Below, piece after piece: positions 56,353 through 64,000 of a stretch of 64,000 nt of DNA. The position numbers and the translations under genes were made by a program. The stretch lies in NCBI RefSeq assembly GCF_013744875.1, contig NZ_CP059399.1, positions 3,534,001 through 3,598,000 on the forward strand, given 5' to 3'. The DNA comes from Nocardia huaxiensis (GTDB lineage Bacteria; Actinomycetota; Actinomycetes; Mycobacteriales; Mycobacteriaceae). Within the stretch, counting starts at the first letter, position 1; the number at the start of each line of letters is the position of its first letter. The notes beneath the pieces were generated by a model, which was not told the origin of the DNA, did not search any database, and worked only from the letters and a program-made list of their open reading frames with translations.

Positions 56353-57002
56353 CGGAATCCATTCGGGTGCTGCTGGCCGATGATCATGCCGCCGTACGGG
56401 CCGGGCTGGCGATGATTCTCGGTGCGGCGGAGGGGATCGAGATCGTCGGTGAGGCGGCGGATGGGCTGGCCGCGGTGCGCAAGGCCACCGCGCTGCGGCC
56501 GGATGTGGTGCTGATGGATATTCGGATGCCGGGGCTGGACGGAATCGAGGCCACGCGGCAGGTGGTGGGGCAGGGGATTGCCCAGGTGCTGGTGCTGACC
56601 ACCTTCGATGTCGACGAATATGTCTATGGCGCACTGCGTTCGGGTGCGGCCGGGTTTCTGTTGAAGTCGGTGGAATCCGCGCGGCTCATCGAGGCGGTGC
56701 GGCTGGTGGCCGCGGGGGACGGGGTGCTGGAGCCGAGCGTCACCCGGCGCGTGATCACCGCGTTCGCGGATGCCGTGCCGACGCCGGCCGAACCGCCGCC
56801 CGGCTTGACTGATCTGACCGATCGTGAGCGCGATGTGCTGGAATGCCTCGGGGCGGGGCTGTCGAATCAGCAGATCGCGCGGCGGCTGATGATCGGTGAG
56901 GCGACCGTCAAGACGCATGTCTCCCGCGTGCTGGCCAAGCTGGATCTGCGCTCGCGCGTGCAGGCGGCCATGCTCGCCCGGGATGTGGGGCTCGGCGGTT
57001 AG
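56349..57002 (+). CDS. NarL/LuxR-family response regulator
   Basis: A 217-residue regulator. The receiver domain has the acidic pair in LLADDHAAVRAG, the phosphoacceptor Asp in DVVLMDIRMPG (about 57) and Lys in GFLLKSVESARL. The C-terminal LuxR helix-turn-helix is LTDRERDVLECLGAGLSNQQIA with RLMIGEATVKTHVSRVLAKL. GTG 56349 overlaps the kinase stop as GTGA. Its stop overlaps that of the convergent transpeptidase gene. The signal is not evident; the neighbouring cell-wall enzyme is one possible target. Confidence 0.92.
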   Translation: MTESIRVLLADDHAAVRAGLAMILGAAEGIEIVGEAADGLAAVRKATALRPDVVLMDIRMPGLDGIEATRQVVGQGIAQVLVLTTFDVDEYVYGALRSGAAGFLLKSVESARLIEAVRLVAAGDGVLEPSVTRRVITAFADAVPTPAEPPPGLTDLTDRERDVLECLGAGLSNQQIARRLMIGEATVKTHVSRVLAKLDLRSRVQAAMLARDVGLGG

Positions 57003-58213
57003 CGCACTGCGCTGCCCTCGAGCCACTGGTCCCAGGGCAGCCCCCAGTCGCCGTTCTGCCAGACCTGTAGGGGTTCGCCGCCGGTATTGCGGATCTCGAC
57101 GACGTCGCCGGGCAGTGCGAAGTTGTAGAACCAGCTCGCGTGGTCGGTGCTGAGGTTGAGGCAACCGTGCGAGACATTGGTGTTGCCTTGCGCCCACAGG
57201 GTGGCGTCGAGGGCGTGCAGGTAGACGCCGTCGGTGCTGATTCTCGTTGCCCAGCTGATGGTTTCGCGGTAGCCGAGGCGGGAGTTGATGGGCAGGCCGT
57301 AGGTGGAGGAGTCCATGATCACCGGGTTGGCCTTGTCCATGACGGTGTAGACGCCGGGCTGGGTCCAGAAGGAAATCGTGGTGCCGCCGATGGTTTCGCT
57401 GCCGCCCTGGCCCATGGAGGTGGGCATGGTGCGGACCAGGTTGCCGTTCTCGAACACTTCGATCCGATGCGTGCGGTCGTCGGCGACGGCGATGTGGGCG
57501 GGGCCGATGGTGAAGGTGGTGGCGCTGTCCTCCTGCCCGAAAAGTCCCGGGCCGAGTTGCGCGCCATAGATGTTCGCGGTGACGGTGACCCGGGTGCCGG
57601 GCTGGTAGTAAGCCTGTGGCCGCCAGTGGACATTGCGGGCGTCGAGCCAGTACCAGGAGCCTTCCACGGCCGGATCGGTGGTGACGGAGAGGCGTTTCTC
57701 GGCGGCCGCCCGGTCGGGTATGTCCTCGTCGAAGTGGGCGACGACGACCGTGCCGATGCCGTAGGTGCCGCCGTCGGCGAGAGGTTGGCCGCCGGTGGTC
57801 GTCAGGTACGCCTTGGTCTGGTTGCTCGGTGTCAGGGTGGTGAAGGTCGAGGTGATCACGCCGGTCGGTCCGTCGTCGCTGACGCCTTCGGCCTGCACGG
57901 TGTAGCTGCGGCCATAACCCAACGGTCCGTTCGGTTTCCATGTCGTCCGGTCGGGAGTGAACACGCCCTCGATCGAGCGGCCCTCCTCATTGGTCATGAT
58001 CACCGTCGTCAAGGCGCCGCTGCTGATCTCGACCTGGATCGCGGCCGTGGGGTCGACATTCTGTGCACCTTGCGCCGGTTCGAACGAGATCGATTCGGCC
58101 GCAGCCTCTTTCCCGCCGGAACCGGATCCGGAGCAGGCCGCGGCGAGCAGGGTCAGCACCGCGAAAACCACTGCGGCGACGAGAGATCGGTGGCACCGTG
58201 ATGAACTGGACAT
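56999..58213 (-). CDS. Lipoprotein L,D-transpeptidase
   Basis: A 404-residue lipoprotein of the mycobacterial Ldt type. Signal peptide with lipobox LAAAC (Cys near 26), two immunoglobulin-like domains (about 45-150 and 150-255), then the YkuD catalytic domain with YLHALDATLWAQ and SHGCLNLS, the nucleophile Cys near residue 350. A C-terminal segment rich in Trp follows (VWQNGDWGLPWDQW). It makes 3-3 peptidoglycan cross-links and is carbapenem- rather than penicillin-sensitive in known homologues. ATG 58213 is chosen by the signal peptide. Confidence 0.92.
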   Translation of the reverse strand: MSSSSRCHRSLVAAVVFAVLTLLAAACSGSGSGGKEAAAESISFEPAQGAQNVDPTAAIQVEISSGALTTVIMTNEEGRSIEGVFTPDRTTWKPNGPLGYGRSYTVQAEGVSDDGPTGVITSTFTTLTPSNQTKAYLTTTGGQPLADGGTYGIGTVVVAHFDEDIPDRAAAEKRLSVTTDPAVEGSWYWLDARNVHWRPQAYYQPGTRVTVTANIYGAQLGPGLFGQEDSATTFTIGPAHIAVADDRTHRIEVFENGNLVRTMPTSMGQGGSETIGGTTISFWTQPGVYTVMDKANPVIMDSSTYGLPINSRLGYRETISWATRISTDGVYLHALDATLWAQGNTNVSHGCLNLSTDHASWFYNFALPGDVVEIRNTGGEPLQVWQNGDWGLPWDQWLEGSAVR

Positions 58214-58249
58214 ATCTCTCGACTCCCCGCTTCCCGCCGGAGGTAAACA

Positions 58250-58882
58250 ATGCTGGTGGGCGGTCTGCTGCCGGATTGCGAAAGTTTTCAGGCGTACCGG
58301 TGGTTCGGTGAAGATGCGCCGGACATCGCACGGAACCCTGCCGCTGGGCCGCGCCCGCCGGTAGCGTTGACAGTGGTGCCGTTCGAGGATGTCCGGCGTT
58401 ACGGGATGTGGTGTGCAGTGTGGGGTTTCGATGTGTCGCCCAGGCAATCCCTTGGTGAGTCGGTTTTGGCCGAGCTGCGGGAGCGGGCCGTCGCGGACAA
58501 GGTAGCGCTGCGGGTCGGCGTCGTGCTGGAGAACAATGGCGCGGTGCTGCTGTTGGAGCGCGATCCGCAAGGTCCGGGACGCAGTCCGCTGAGTCTGCCC
58601 GGAACCATTGTGCGACCGGGGGAGCCCTTGGCCACGGCGGTGGCGCGCGCAGTATTCGAGGAGACCGGTCTGTCGGTTGTCGATATCGTCCGGCATCTGG
58701 GCAGCTTCGACTATCTGTCGAATGCCGGAAAGCCGGTGCGGCGCGAACATTTCGCGGTCGACGTGGCCGGATTCGGGCCGATCCAGCTCTCCAACTACGC
58801 CGGATACCGGTGGGTTTCTCTCGATGGGGAACTACCGGTGACGCCGTCCATTCGCGGGATTCTCACCACCTATCGGAGCTGA
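58250..58882 (+). CDS. Nudix-like hydrolase with imperfect Nudix box
   Basis: A 210-residue protein. Residues about 88-205 resemble a Nudix fold: RVGVVLENNGAVLLLERD, then PGTIVRPGEPLATAVARAVFEETGL. Against the Nudix consensus (Gx5Ex7REUxEExGU), the first Gly is Thr and the RE is RA, while the EE-x-G part is kept, so catalysis may be altered. The N-terminal 85 residues are unlike known Nudix proteins. GGAGG lies 6 nt before ATG 58250. Confidence 0.75.
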   Translation: MLVGGLLPDCESFQAYRWFGEDAPDIARNPAAGPRPPVALTVVPFEDVRRYGMWCAVWGFDVSPRQSLGESVLAELRERAVADKVALRVGVVLENNGAVLLLERDPQGPGRSPLSLPGTIVRPGEPLATAVARAVFEETGLSVVDIVRHLGSFDYLSNAGKPVRREHFAVDVAGFGPIQLSNYAGYRWVSLDGELPVTPSIRGILTTYRS

Positions 58883-59003
58883 TGCGGCGACCGCCGTAAC
58901 AGATTGTTTGCCCGCGCCATCCGAATGATCCGCGGCCGCGAATACACCGTGATCGTGTGCATGCCCGATCTCCTGTATTCCGTGGCCTGGAGGAGTCCGC
59001 CAG

Positions 59004-59798
59004 ATGGCGCTGCAGATAATCGTGCCGGTGCTGTTCGCCGTCGTGGCACTGCTGATATTCGTGGTCGGTGATCGCCTGCGGCCCAAAACCTGGCGGCATG
59101 CGGACGATGAAGCCGCGGGCACCATGGTCACCGATCTGGTCAATATGTTCTTCGCGGCCATTGTGGCGTTCGCGGTCGTCATCTGCTGGCAGCAGTACGA
59201 CAATGCCACCGCGCACACCGTGGCCGAATCCAAAGGGCTGCTGACGGTCTACTCGGCCGCCAATGATCTGCCGGACAAGGACCGCAGGGAAATCCAGGGC
59301 CTGGTCGAGGATTACACGCACGAGGTCCTCACCGACGAATGGTCGGAAATGGCGAAGCATCGCCGCCTGAGCGAAACCACCCAGACCACATTCGACGATC
59401 TCAGCGACGCGGTGGGCGCGGTGGAGTCCACCGAACCTGCGGTGCAGGACGCACTGGAACAGGCGGGCGCGGGCCTGGACGCGATCTCCGAGGCGCGCTA
59501 CGACCGCGGCCTGGACGCCGAATACCGGATGCCCGCGTATCTCTATGTGGCGCTGTGGTTCGGCACGGGCATGCTGCTGCTCGGCACGGTGCTGTCCGGT
59601 GTGGGCGTCACCAAACGCAGTCTGCTCATGACCGGGCTGTTCGGCCTCGTGGTCGGTGGCGTGGTGCTCGCGGTCTACAACCTCGACGGTCCGTTCACCG
59701 GCGGCAATGTGGTGTCCAAGAGCGCTTATGAACTCGCGCTGAGCCAATTCGAGCATCTTGCCGCCACGGCCCCGGCGCAGACCATCCTGCCGCGCTGA
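59004..59798 (+). CDS. DUF4239 membrane protein
   Basis: A 264-residue protein. Helices lie at about 3-22 and 45-65, a large helical soluble part at about 70-170, and two helices at about 178-200 and 208-228. This two-plus-two layout with a central cytosolic helical domain matches DUF4239, a bestrophin-like group of unknown function. GGAGGA lies upstream of ATG 59004. Confidence 0.75.
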   Translation: MALQIIVPVLFAVVALLIFVVGDRLRPKTWRHADDEAAGTMVTDLVNMFFAAIVAFAVVICWQQYDNATAHTVAESKGLLTVYSAANDLPDKDRREIQGLVEDYTHEVLTDEWSEMAKHRRLSETTQTTFDDLSDAVGAVESTEPAVQDALEQAGAGLDAISEARYDRGLDAEYRMPAYLYVALWFGTGMLLLGTVLSGVGVTKRSLLMTGLFGLVVGGVVLAVYNLDGPFTGGNVVSKSAYELALSQFEHLAATAPAQTILPR

Positions 59799-59845
59799 CT
59801 TCAGCCGCGAACGAGACACCCGCACACGGCGTTCGGAGACACGGC

Positions 59846-60928
59846 GTGAAAGACAAGACAGTGCCTGGCGACCAGACGGTGCCCGGCGACAAGACGGTGC
59901 GAACGCGGTGGACCGCACGAGGATTCGCGGTTGCGGCGGCGGTGCCCGTCGCGGCGGCGCTGCTCGCGACGCAGCCGGCGCCCGTCCGGGCCGAGCCGGG
60001 GCTGCCGGATGTCATCGGCGAAATCATCAGTGGCAGTGCGGGAAACGATGACGCCGGTCCGGTGGCCGAGCCGTCGGGTAGCTCGCTCGGTCTCGGCAGC
60101 GGGAGCGCGTTCTCCGGCAGTGGCGGGCCGGGCGGCGCCACGAACTCCGGCAGCGCCACCGGAGTCGACAGGGGCGGCGCCACGACCGGCAGCGCACTGG
60201 GGGTGGGACCGGGCCCCGTCGCCGCGGGAGTGCCGCTCGATACCGGTAGCGGGGCGGGGCAGATCGCCACCGGCGCAGGACCATTCGATACCGGCAGCGC
60301 ACTCGGCGCCGGCGGTGCGCTCAGTGGCAGCGCCGGAGCTGCCAACACCCTCGCTCGCGGCATCGAAGTACTCGGCCTCGAACCGGCGGCCGCGAACCCG
60401 GTGGCCGGCACCCTCGGTGAAACCCTCGGCCTCGAATCCGGCAGTGTGCTGACCGCCTGCACCGGCAGCGCTGTGGTCGGTGTCGGCGCAATACTTCTCG
60501 GCATTGCCACCGGCAGTGTCAGCGGTTCCGGATTGCTGGGCCCCGGCTTCGTCCCCGGCTCCAGCGGCCTGGTCGGCCCGGGGTCCTCCGGTGCGGGCAG
60601 CGTCGTGGTGGGCAGCGCAGTCACCGGCAGCGCACTGCTGACTTGCCTTCTGCTGCTGCCGGTTCCGGAGCTGCCCGCGCCCGCCATCCCCCTGCTGCTG
60701 CCCCAGGCTGTCCCCGCGCAACTCGCGCCCCCGCCGGAGCCCGCGCCCGTCCCCGAACCGGTGGTCGTTCCACCGCCGCCCGTGGTCGCGCCGCCCGCTC
60801 CCTACGACCCGCCCGAGGCCCTGTTGCCCATCCCCACGTCCGAGGACTGGTCGGCCCTGCAGGTGATGACCGTCCTGATCATCACCATCATCGCCGCCAC
60901 CCGCGTGAAGCGGGGCGCGCGCGACTGA
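59846..60928 (+). CDS. Secreted Gly/Ser-rich surface protein
   Basis: A 360-residue exported protein. The N-terminus repeats TVPGD twice before a signal peptide with core GFAVAAAVPVAAALLA and likely cleavage after VRA. The mature part is low in complexity: Gly/Ser/Thr (about 65-160), an Ala/Leu/Gly region with hydrophobic stretches (about 160-290), a Pro-rich segment (about 290-330) and a hydrophobic C-terminus followed by KRGAR, which may anchor it. No domain recognised. Its stop abuts that of the convergent MetQ gene. Confidence 0.65.
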   Translation: MKDKTVPGDQTVPGDKTVRTRWTARGFAVAAAVPVAAALLATQPAPVRAEPGLPDVIGEIISGSAGNDDAGPVAEPSGSSLGLGSGSAFSGSGGPGGATNSGSATGVDRGGATTGSALGVGPGPVAAGVPLDTGSGAGQIATGAGPFDTGSALGAGGALSGSAGAANTLARGIEVLGLEPAAANPVAGTLGETLGLESGSVLTACTGSAVVGVGAILLGIATGSVSGSGLLGPGFVPGSSGLVGPGSSGAGSVVVGSAVTGSALLTCLLLLPVPELPAPAIPLLLPQAVPAQLAPPPEPAPVPEPVVVPPPPVVAPPAPYDPPEALLPIPTSEDWSALQVMTVLIITIIAATRVKRGARD

Positions 60929-61792
60929 TCACTGCCGGAACTTGCCTTCCAGTTCGGTCAGCGTGGCTTGCAGATCGGCCTGATCGTTGGTCTTGAAGAT
61001 CCCGCGATACCCGGACTCCGCCCGGATGGCCGCCTCGACGGCCGGATCATGGTAGATCTCCACGAGTTTCAGGTACGTCGGATTGTCCTTGTCGGCGGCC
61101 CGCGCCGCGAAGACATTGATGTACTGCTTCAGGTTCGGCCGTTCCGGATCATCGCTGTAGATGATCTGCTCATTGGTGAGCCCGGCCGGACCGGCGAAGG
61201 TGTCGTCCACGAACGCGGCATCCACGCTGTCCAGCGACTGTGCAGTCAGCGTCGGATCGATGGTGGTGAGCTGCACCCGGGAGGCCGCCCGGTCCACGTC
61301 CTCGATCTTGGAATCCCAGCTCGCGCCGTTCCGCAGCGTGATCAACCCCGCCGCGGCCAGGCTCAACAGCGGTCGCACCTGATTCGCGGGATTGTTGCTC
61401 AGCGTGATCTCGCCGCCCTGCGGAATCTCGGTCACCGACCTGTGCTTCTTGGAGTACAGCGCCAACGGGAACACCTCGGTCGCGCCGATCGGCACCAGGT
61501 TCTGATTGTTGCGGGCGTTGAAATTGGCCAGGTAGCGCACATGCTGAAACTTGTTGAGGTCGATCTGACCCTGTGCCAGCGCCGGATTCGGCTGGTTGTA
61601 ATCGGAGAAGCTGACATATTCGATGGTGATGCCTGCCTCGGCGGCCTTCTGCCGGAAGACCTCCCAGTGCGGCAGCGCGAGATCGTTCACACCGATACGC
61701 ACCACATCATCGCGGTGTTCCCGGCCACAGCCGGCCGTCACGGCCAGTGCCAGCAGCAGGGGAATCACCAGGATACGGCCCAGTTTTCGCAT
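60929..61792 (-). CDS. metQ: MetQ/NlpA-type substrate-binding lipoprotein, minus-strand copy
   Basis: A 287-residue lipoprotein. Lipobox VTAGC (Cys near 22), then the NlpA fold: FSDYNQPNPALAQGQIDLNKFQH, PIGATEVFPLALYSKKH, IPQGGEITLSNNPANQVR and KDNPTYLKLVEIYHDP. MetQ-type proteins bind methionine (D or L) for an ABC importer. It is divergent from a second MetQ followed by metN and metI, and shares that transporter by inference. ATG 61792 fits the signal peptide. Confidence 0.9.
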   Translation of the reverse strand: MRKLGRILVIPLLLALAVTAGCGREHRDDVVRIGVNDLALPHWEVFRQKAAEAGITIEYVSFSDYNQPNPALAQGQIDLNKFQHVRYLANFNARNNQNLVPIGATEVFPLALYSKKHRSVTEIPQGGEITLSNNPANQVRPLLSLAAAGLITLRNGASWDSKIEDVDRAASRVQLTTIDPTLTAQSLDSVDAAFVDDTFAGPAGLTNEQIIYSDDPERPNLKQYINVFAARAADKDNPTYLKLVEIYHDPAVEAAIRAESGYRGIFKTNDQADLQATLTELEGKFRQ

Positions 61793-61924
61793 TTCAGCCA
61801 AGCTAGGTGCGCACCGCGCGCAGTCGCCAGGGTTTTGCTCGCGCGGATCACAACCATGGCTCCAGCGTGGTGAGCGGGGTTGCATGGCCGGGGTTCGATT
61901 TCGACTATCCATTCGGGAGCACGA

Positions 61925-62806
61925 GTGAAATTCAAGCGGGGACTGGCGATCCCGGTCCTGGTGGCGGCAGCCGTCGGCCTCACCCTCACGGCCACGGCAT
62001 GCGGCAGCGACGACAGCGCCTCCGGCACAGTTGTGAAGATCGGCACCACCGAGAGCAGCCCGGAGTGGGATGTCTTCGAGAAGAAGGCGGCCGAGCAGGG
62101 CATCACCCTGAAGATCACCCGCTTCTCCGACTACTCGCAGCCGAATCAGGCGCTGGCGCAGCAGCAGGTCGACGTGAACCTCTTCCAGCACCTGCAGTTC
62201 CTCGGGCAGTTCAATGAGGCCAATGATCAGGATCTGACGCCGATCGGAGCCACCCAGGTGGTGCCGCTGGGGCTGTACTCCAAGAAGCACAACTCGCTGG
62301 CCGACATCCCGCAGGGCGGCGAGATCGCCATTCCGAACGATCCCACCAACCAGGCGCGGGCACTGTTCGTGCTGCAGTCGGGCGGGCTGCTGAAGCTCAC
62401 CGGCAACCCGCGTCAGCCCACCCCGGCCGATATCGACAAGGCCGCCTCCAAGGTGAAGGTGACGCCGGTCGACGCCGCGCAGACCGCGCTGTCGCTGCAG
62501 TCGGTGGACGGGTCCATCATCAACAACACCTTCCTGCAGAAGTCCGGCATCGATCCGAAATCCGCGCTGTACAAGGATGATCCGAACAGCCCGGGAGCCG
62601 AGCCGTACATCAACGCGTTCGTCACGCGGGCCGCGGACAAGAACAATCCGACCTATCTGAAGCTCGTCGAGATCTGGCACGGGGCCGAGGTGCAGGCGGC
62701 CGTGCAGGAGACGTCCAAGGGCACCGCGGTCGAGGTGCGGCGCGGCGGACCGGAACTGGAGCCGATTCTGGCGCGGGTGCAGCAGACCATCCGCGAGACC
62801 AAGTGA
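61925..62806 (+). CDS. metQ: MetQ/NlpA-type substrate-binding lipoprotein, plus-strand copy
   Basis: A 293-residue lipoprotein. Lipobox TATAC (Cys near 26) then VVKIGTTESSPEWDVFEKK, FSDYSQPNQALAQQQVDVNLFQH, PIGATQVVPLGLYSKKH, IPNDPTNQARAL and KNNPTYLKLVEIWHG. Clearly a paralogue of the minus-strand copy. GTG 61925 follows GGGAGC; the longer ORF adds residues before the signal peptide. It heads the operon metQ-metN-metI, with metN overlapping by 4 bp. No SAM riboswitch is recognised upstream. Confidence 0.92.
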   Translation: MKFKRGLAIPVLVAAAVGLTLTATACGSDDSASGTVVKIGTTESSPEWDVFEKKAAEQGITLKITRFSDYSQPNQALAQQQVDVNLFQHLQFLGQFNEANDQDLTPIGATQVVPLGLYSKKHNSLADIPQGGEIAIPNDPTNQARALFVLQSGGLLKLTGNPRQPTPADIDKAASKVKVTPVDAAQTALSLQSVDGSIINNTFLQKSGIDPKSALYKDDPNSPGAEPYINAFVTRAADKNNPTYLKLVEIWHGAEVQAAVQETSKGTAVEVRRGGPELEPILARVQQTIRETK

Positions 62807-63837
62807 GCGCGACGGCCGACGCCGCGGTCGAATTCCGTGCGGTCAGCAAGGTTTTCCGGACCGGGAAGCAGGAGCACACCGCGCTCGCGGAGGTGGATCT
62901 GCGCATCGAGAAGGGCGAGATCTTCGGGGTGATCGGCTATTCGGGCGCGGGGAAGAGCACCCTCGTCCGGCTCATCAACGCGCTCGAAAAGCCCTCCGGC
63001 GGAAGCATTCTCCTGTCCGGCCGGCCGATCACCGGGGTGCCGGAGTCGCGGGTGCGGCAGCTGCGCCGCGATATCGGCATGGTGTTCCAGCAGTTCAATC
63101 TGTTCCGGTCGCGGACCGCCGCCGGGAACATCGAGTATCCGCTGAAGGTGGCGGGCTGGAAGCGGGCCGAACGCAAGGCTCGCGTCGCGGAACTGCTGGA
63201 GTTCGTGGGGCTTTCGGACAAGGCCAAGAGCTACCCGGATCAGCTGTCCGGCGGGCAGAAGCAGCGCGTGGGCATTGCTCGCGCACTGGCCACCTCGCCG
63301 GCGCTGCTGCTGGCCGACGAGGCGACCTCGGCGCTGGACCCGGAAACCACGCAGGAGGTGCTGCGGCTGCTGCGGAAGGTCAATCGGGAGCTCGGCGTCA
63401 CCATTGTGGTGATCACGCACGAGATGGATGTGATTCGCGCCGTGGCCGATCGGGTGGCGGTGCTGGCCGAGGGACGCATCGTGGAGCTGGCCGATACCTT
63501 CGACGTGTTCGCCGCCCCGCAGGCCGCACCCACGCGCTCCTTCGTGGAGACGGTGCTGCACAACCGGCCCGACGCCGGGGAACTGCGGCGACTCGGGGCC
63601 AAGTATCCAGGGCGGCTGGTCACCGTCGACATCGACGACCAGCGCGGCATCGGCAAGGTGCTGGCCATCGCCGTACGGGCCGGGGTGAACTTCGAGATCG
63701 TGTACGGCGGCGTGAGCACGTTGCAGGACAAGACCTTCGGCAGTATCACCCTCGCCCTGGACGGCTCGGCCGAAGCGGTGGACGGTGTGCTCGCGGCGCT
63801 CGCGCAAGGCGTCGCGCCGGTACGGAGGACCGCATGA
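62803..63837 (+). CDS. metN: Methionine-type ABC importer ATPase with NIL domain
   Basis: A 344-residue ABC ATPase. Walker A GYSGAGKST (about 45-53), Q-loop VFQQFNLF, signature LSGGQKQRVG, Walker B ALLLADEATSALDP and the H-loop VITHEMD. The C-terminal 90 residues (RLVTVDIDD, VNFEIVYGGVSTLQD, GSITLALDG) form a NIL domain, the methionine-sensing regulatory domain of MetN. GTG 62803 overlaps the metQ stop as GTGA. Confidence 0.95.
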   Translation: MSATADAAVEFRAVSKVFRTGKQEHTALAEVDLRIEKGEIFGVIGYSGAGKSTLVRLINALEKPSGGSILLSGRPITGVPESRVRQLRRDIGMVFQQFNLFRSRTAAGNIEYPLKVAGWKRAERKARVAELLEFVGLSDKAKSYPDQLSGGQKQRVGIARALATSPALLLADEATSALDPETTQEVLRLLRKVNRELGVTIVVITHEMDVIRAVADRVAVLAEGRIVELADTFDVFAAPQAAPTRSFVETVLHNRPDAGELRRLGAKYPGRLVTVDIDDQRGIGKVLAIAVRAGVNFEIVYGGVSTLQDKTFGSITLALDGSAEAVDGVLAALAQGVAPVRRTA

Positions 63838-64000
63838 ATCCAGGGACCATCAGCACGGCGAATCTCGCTGCCGTGGACACCGATTGGGGCAAGCTGCGGC
63901 CGGTTCTCACCGAGGCCATCGGCACCACCGTCTACCTGGTGTTGCTCACCTTCGTGGTGGGCGGCGTCATCGGGCTGGCACTGGGCACCCTGCTCTACAC
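63834..64000 (+). CDS. metI: Methionine-type ABC importer permease, 5' part
   Basis: ATG 63834 overlaps the metN stop as ATGA; the frame is open to the window end (55 residues). It reads KLRPVLTEAIGTTVYLVLLT and then VVGGVIGLALGTLLY, the first helix of a MetI-type permease. The rest lies outside the window. Confidence 0.88.
   Translation, partial: MNPGTISTANLAAVDTDWGKLRPVLTEAIGTTVYLVLLTFVVGGVIGLALGTLLY

Noticed and set aside
61793..61924. SAM riboswitch or S-box before the MetQ pair
   Set aside because: No conserved SAM-riboswitch core could be recognised in the 132-nt divergent region.

Overview
The window comes from a high-GC, mycolic-acid-type actinobacterium, most likely Nocardia or a close relative. 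Three things point there: an rRNA operon whose 16S-23S spacer carries no tRNA, a long 23S gene, and a core block (adoK, erpA-like, a DUF3043 gene, cobT, cobS, ilvE, gcvT) that I recall as neighbours in Mycobacterium tuberculosis (Rv2202c-Rv2211c), here rearranged. Many genes have a TANNNT -10 box only 6-7 nt before the start codon, which fits leaderless transcripts.

Layout. 1-4.2 kb: 3' end of 16S, then 23S, 5S and a terminator. 4.2-25 kb: an accessory region rich in nucleic-acid enzymes. It holds two paralogues of an unknown family (one fused to a pRiA4b ORF-3-like domain), then a tight four-gene minus-strand operon with 4-bp start/stop overlaps at all three junctions (coiled-coil protein, Cas4-like nuclease, unknown protein, SF1 helicase). 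After that come an SF1 helicase-phospholipase D fusion (the layout of Mokosh type II), a UvrD-like helicase with a degenerate NERD-like N-terminus, and two tandem PD-(D/E)XK-DUF2075 nuclease-helicases, each preceded by the same covarying hairpin. A MazG-like pyrophosphohydrolase and small remnants follow. This reads as a defence island beside the rRNA operon. 25-33 kb: secreted and membrane proteins, then an N6-adenine methylase, a specificity-like protein, a cytosolic Ser/Thr kinase, an unknown protein and a DEDDh exonuclease-BRCT fusion on the plus strand.

33.7-45.6 kb: core metabolism (gcvT, ilvE, MBL hydrolase, MetA-like protein, adenosine kinase, Fe-S carrier, GlxA-type regulator, LysE exporter, CobU-CobT fusion, CobS). 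Two copies of a 75-77 bp palindromic element lie just downstream of gcvT and of the lysE-type gene. 45.6-47.6 kb: an AhpD-like gene with an ECF41-type promoter, an Erm 23S rRNA methyltransferase behind a leader peptide and attenuator, and tRNA-Leu(GAG) flanked by gene fragments. 47.8-64 kb: MscS channel, secreted PI-PLC, fatty-acid desaturase, ParA ATPase, Baeyer-Villiger-type monooxygenase, a two-component system, a lipoprotein L,D-transpeptidase, a Nudix-like protein, and a methionine-type ABC importer with two divergent MetQ lipoproteins whose permease runs off the window.

Strongest leads: the four-gene coupled operon (no named system recognised), the covarying hairpin before both DUF2075 genes, the macrolide-arrest-like leader peptide of erm, and the methylase-kinase-nuclease cluster. 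All family names come from reading translations and motifs by eye; no search was run.
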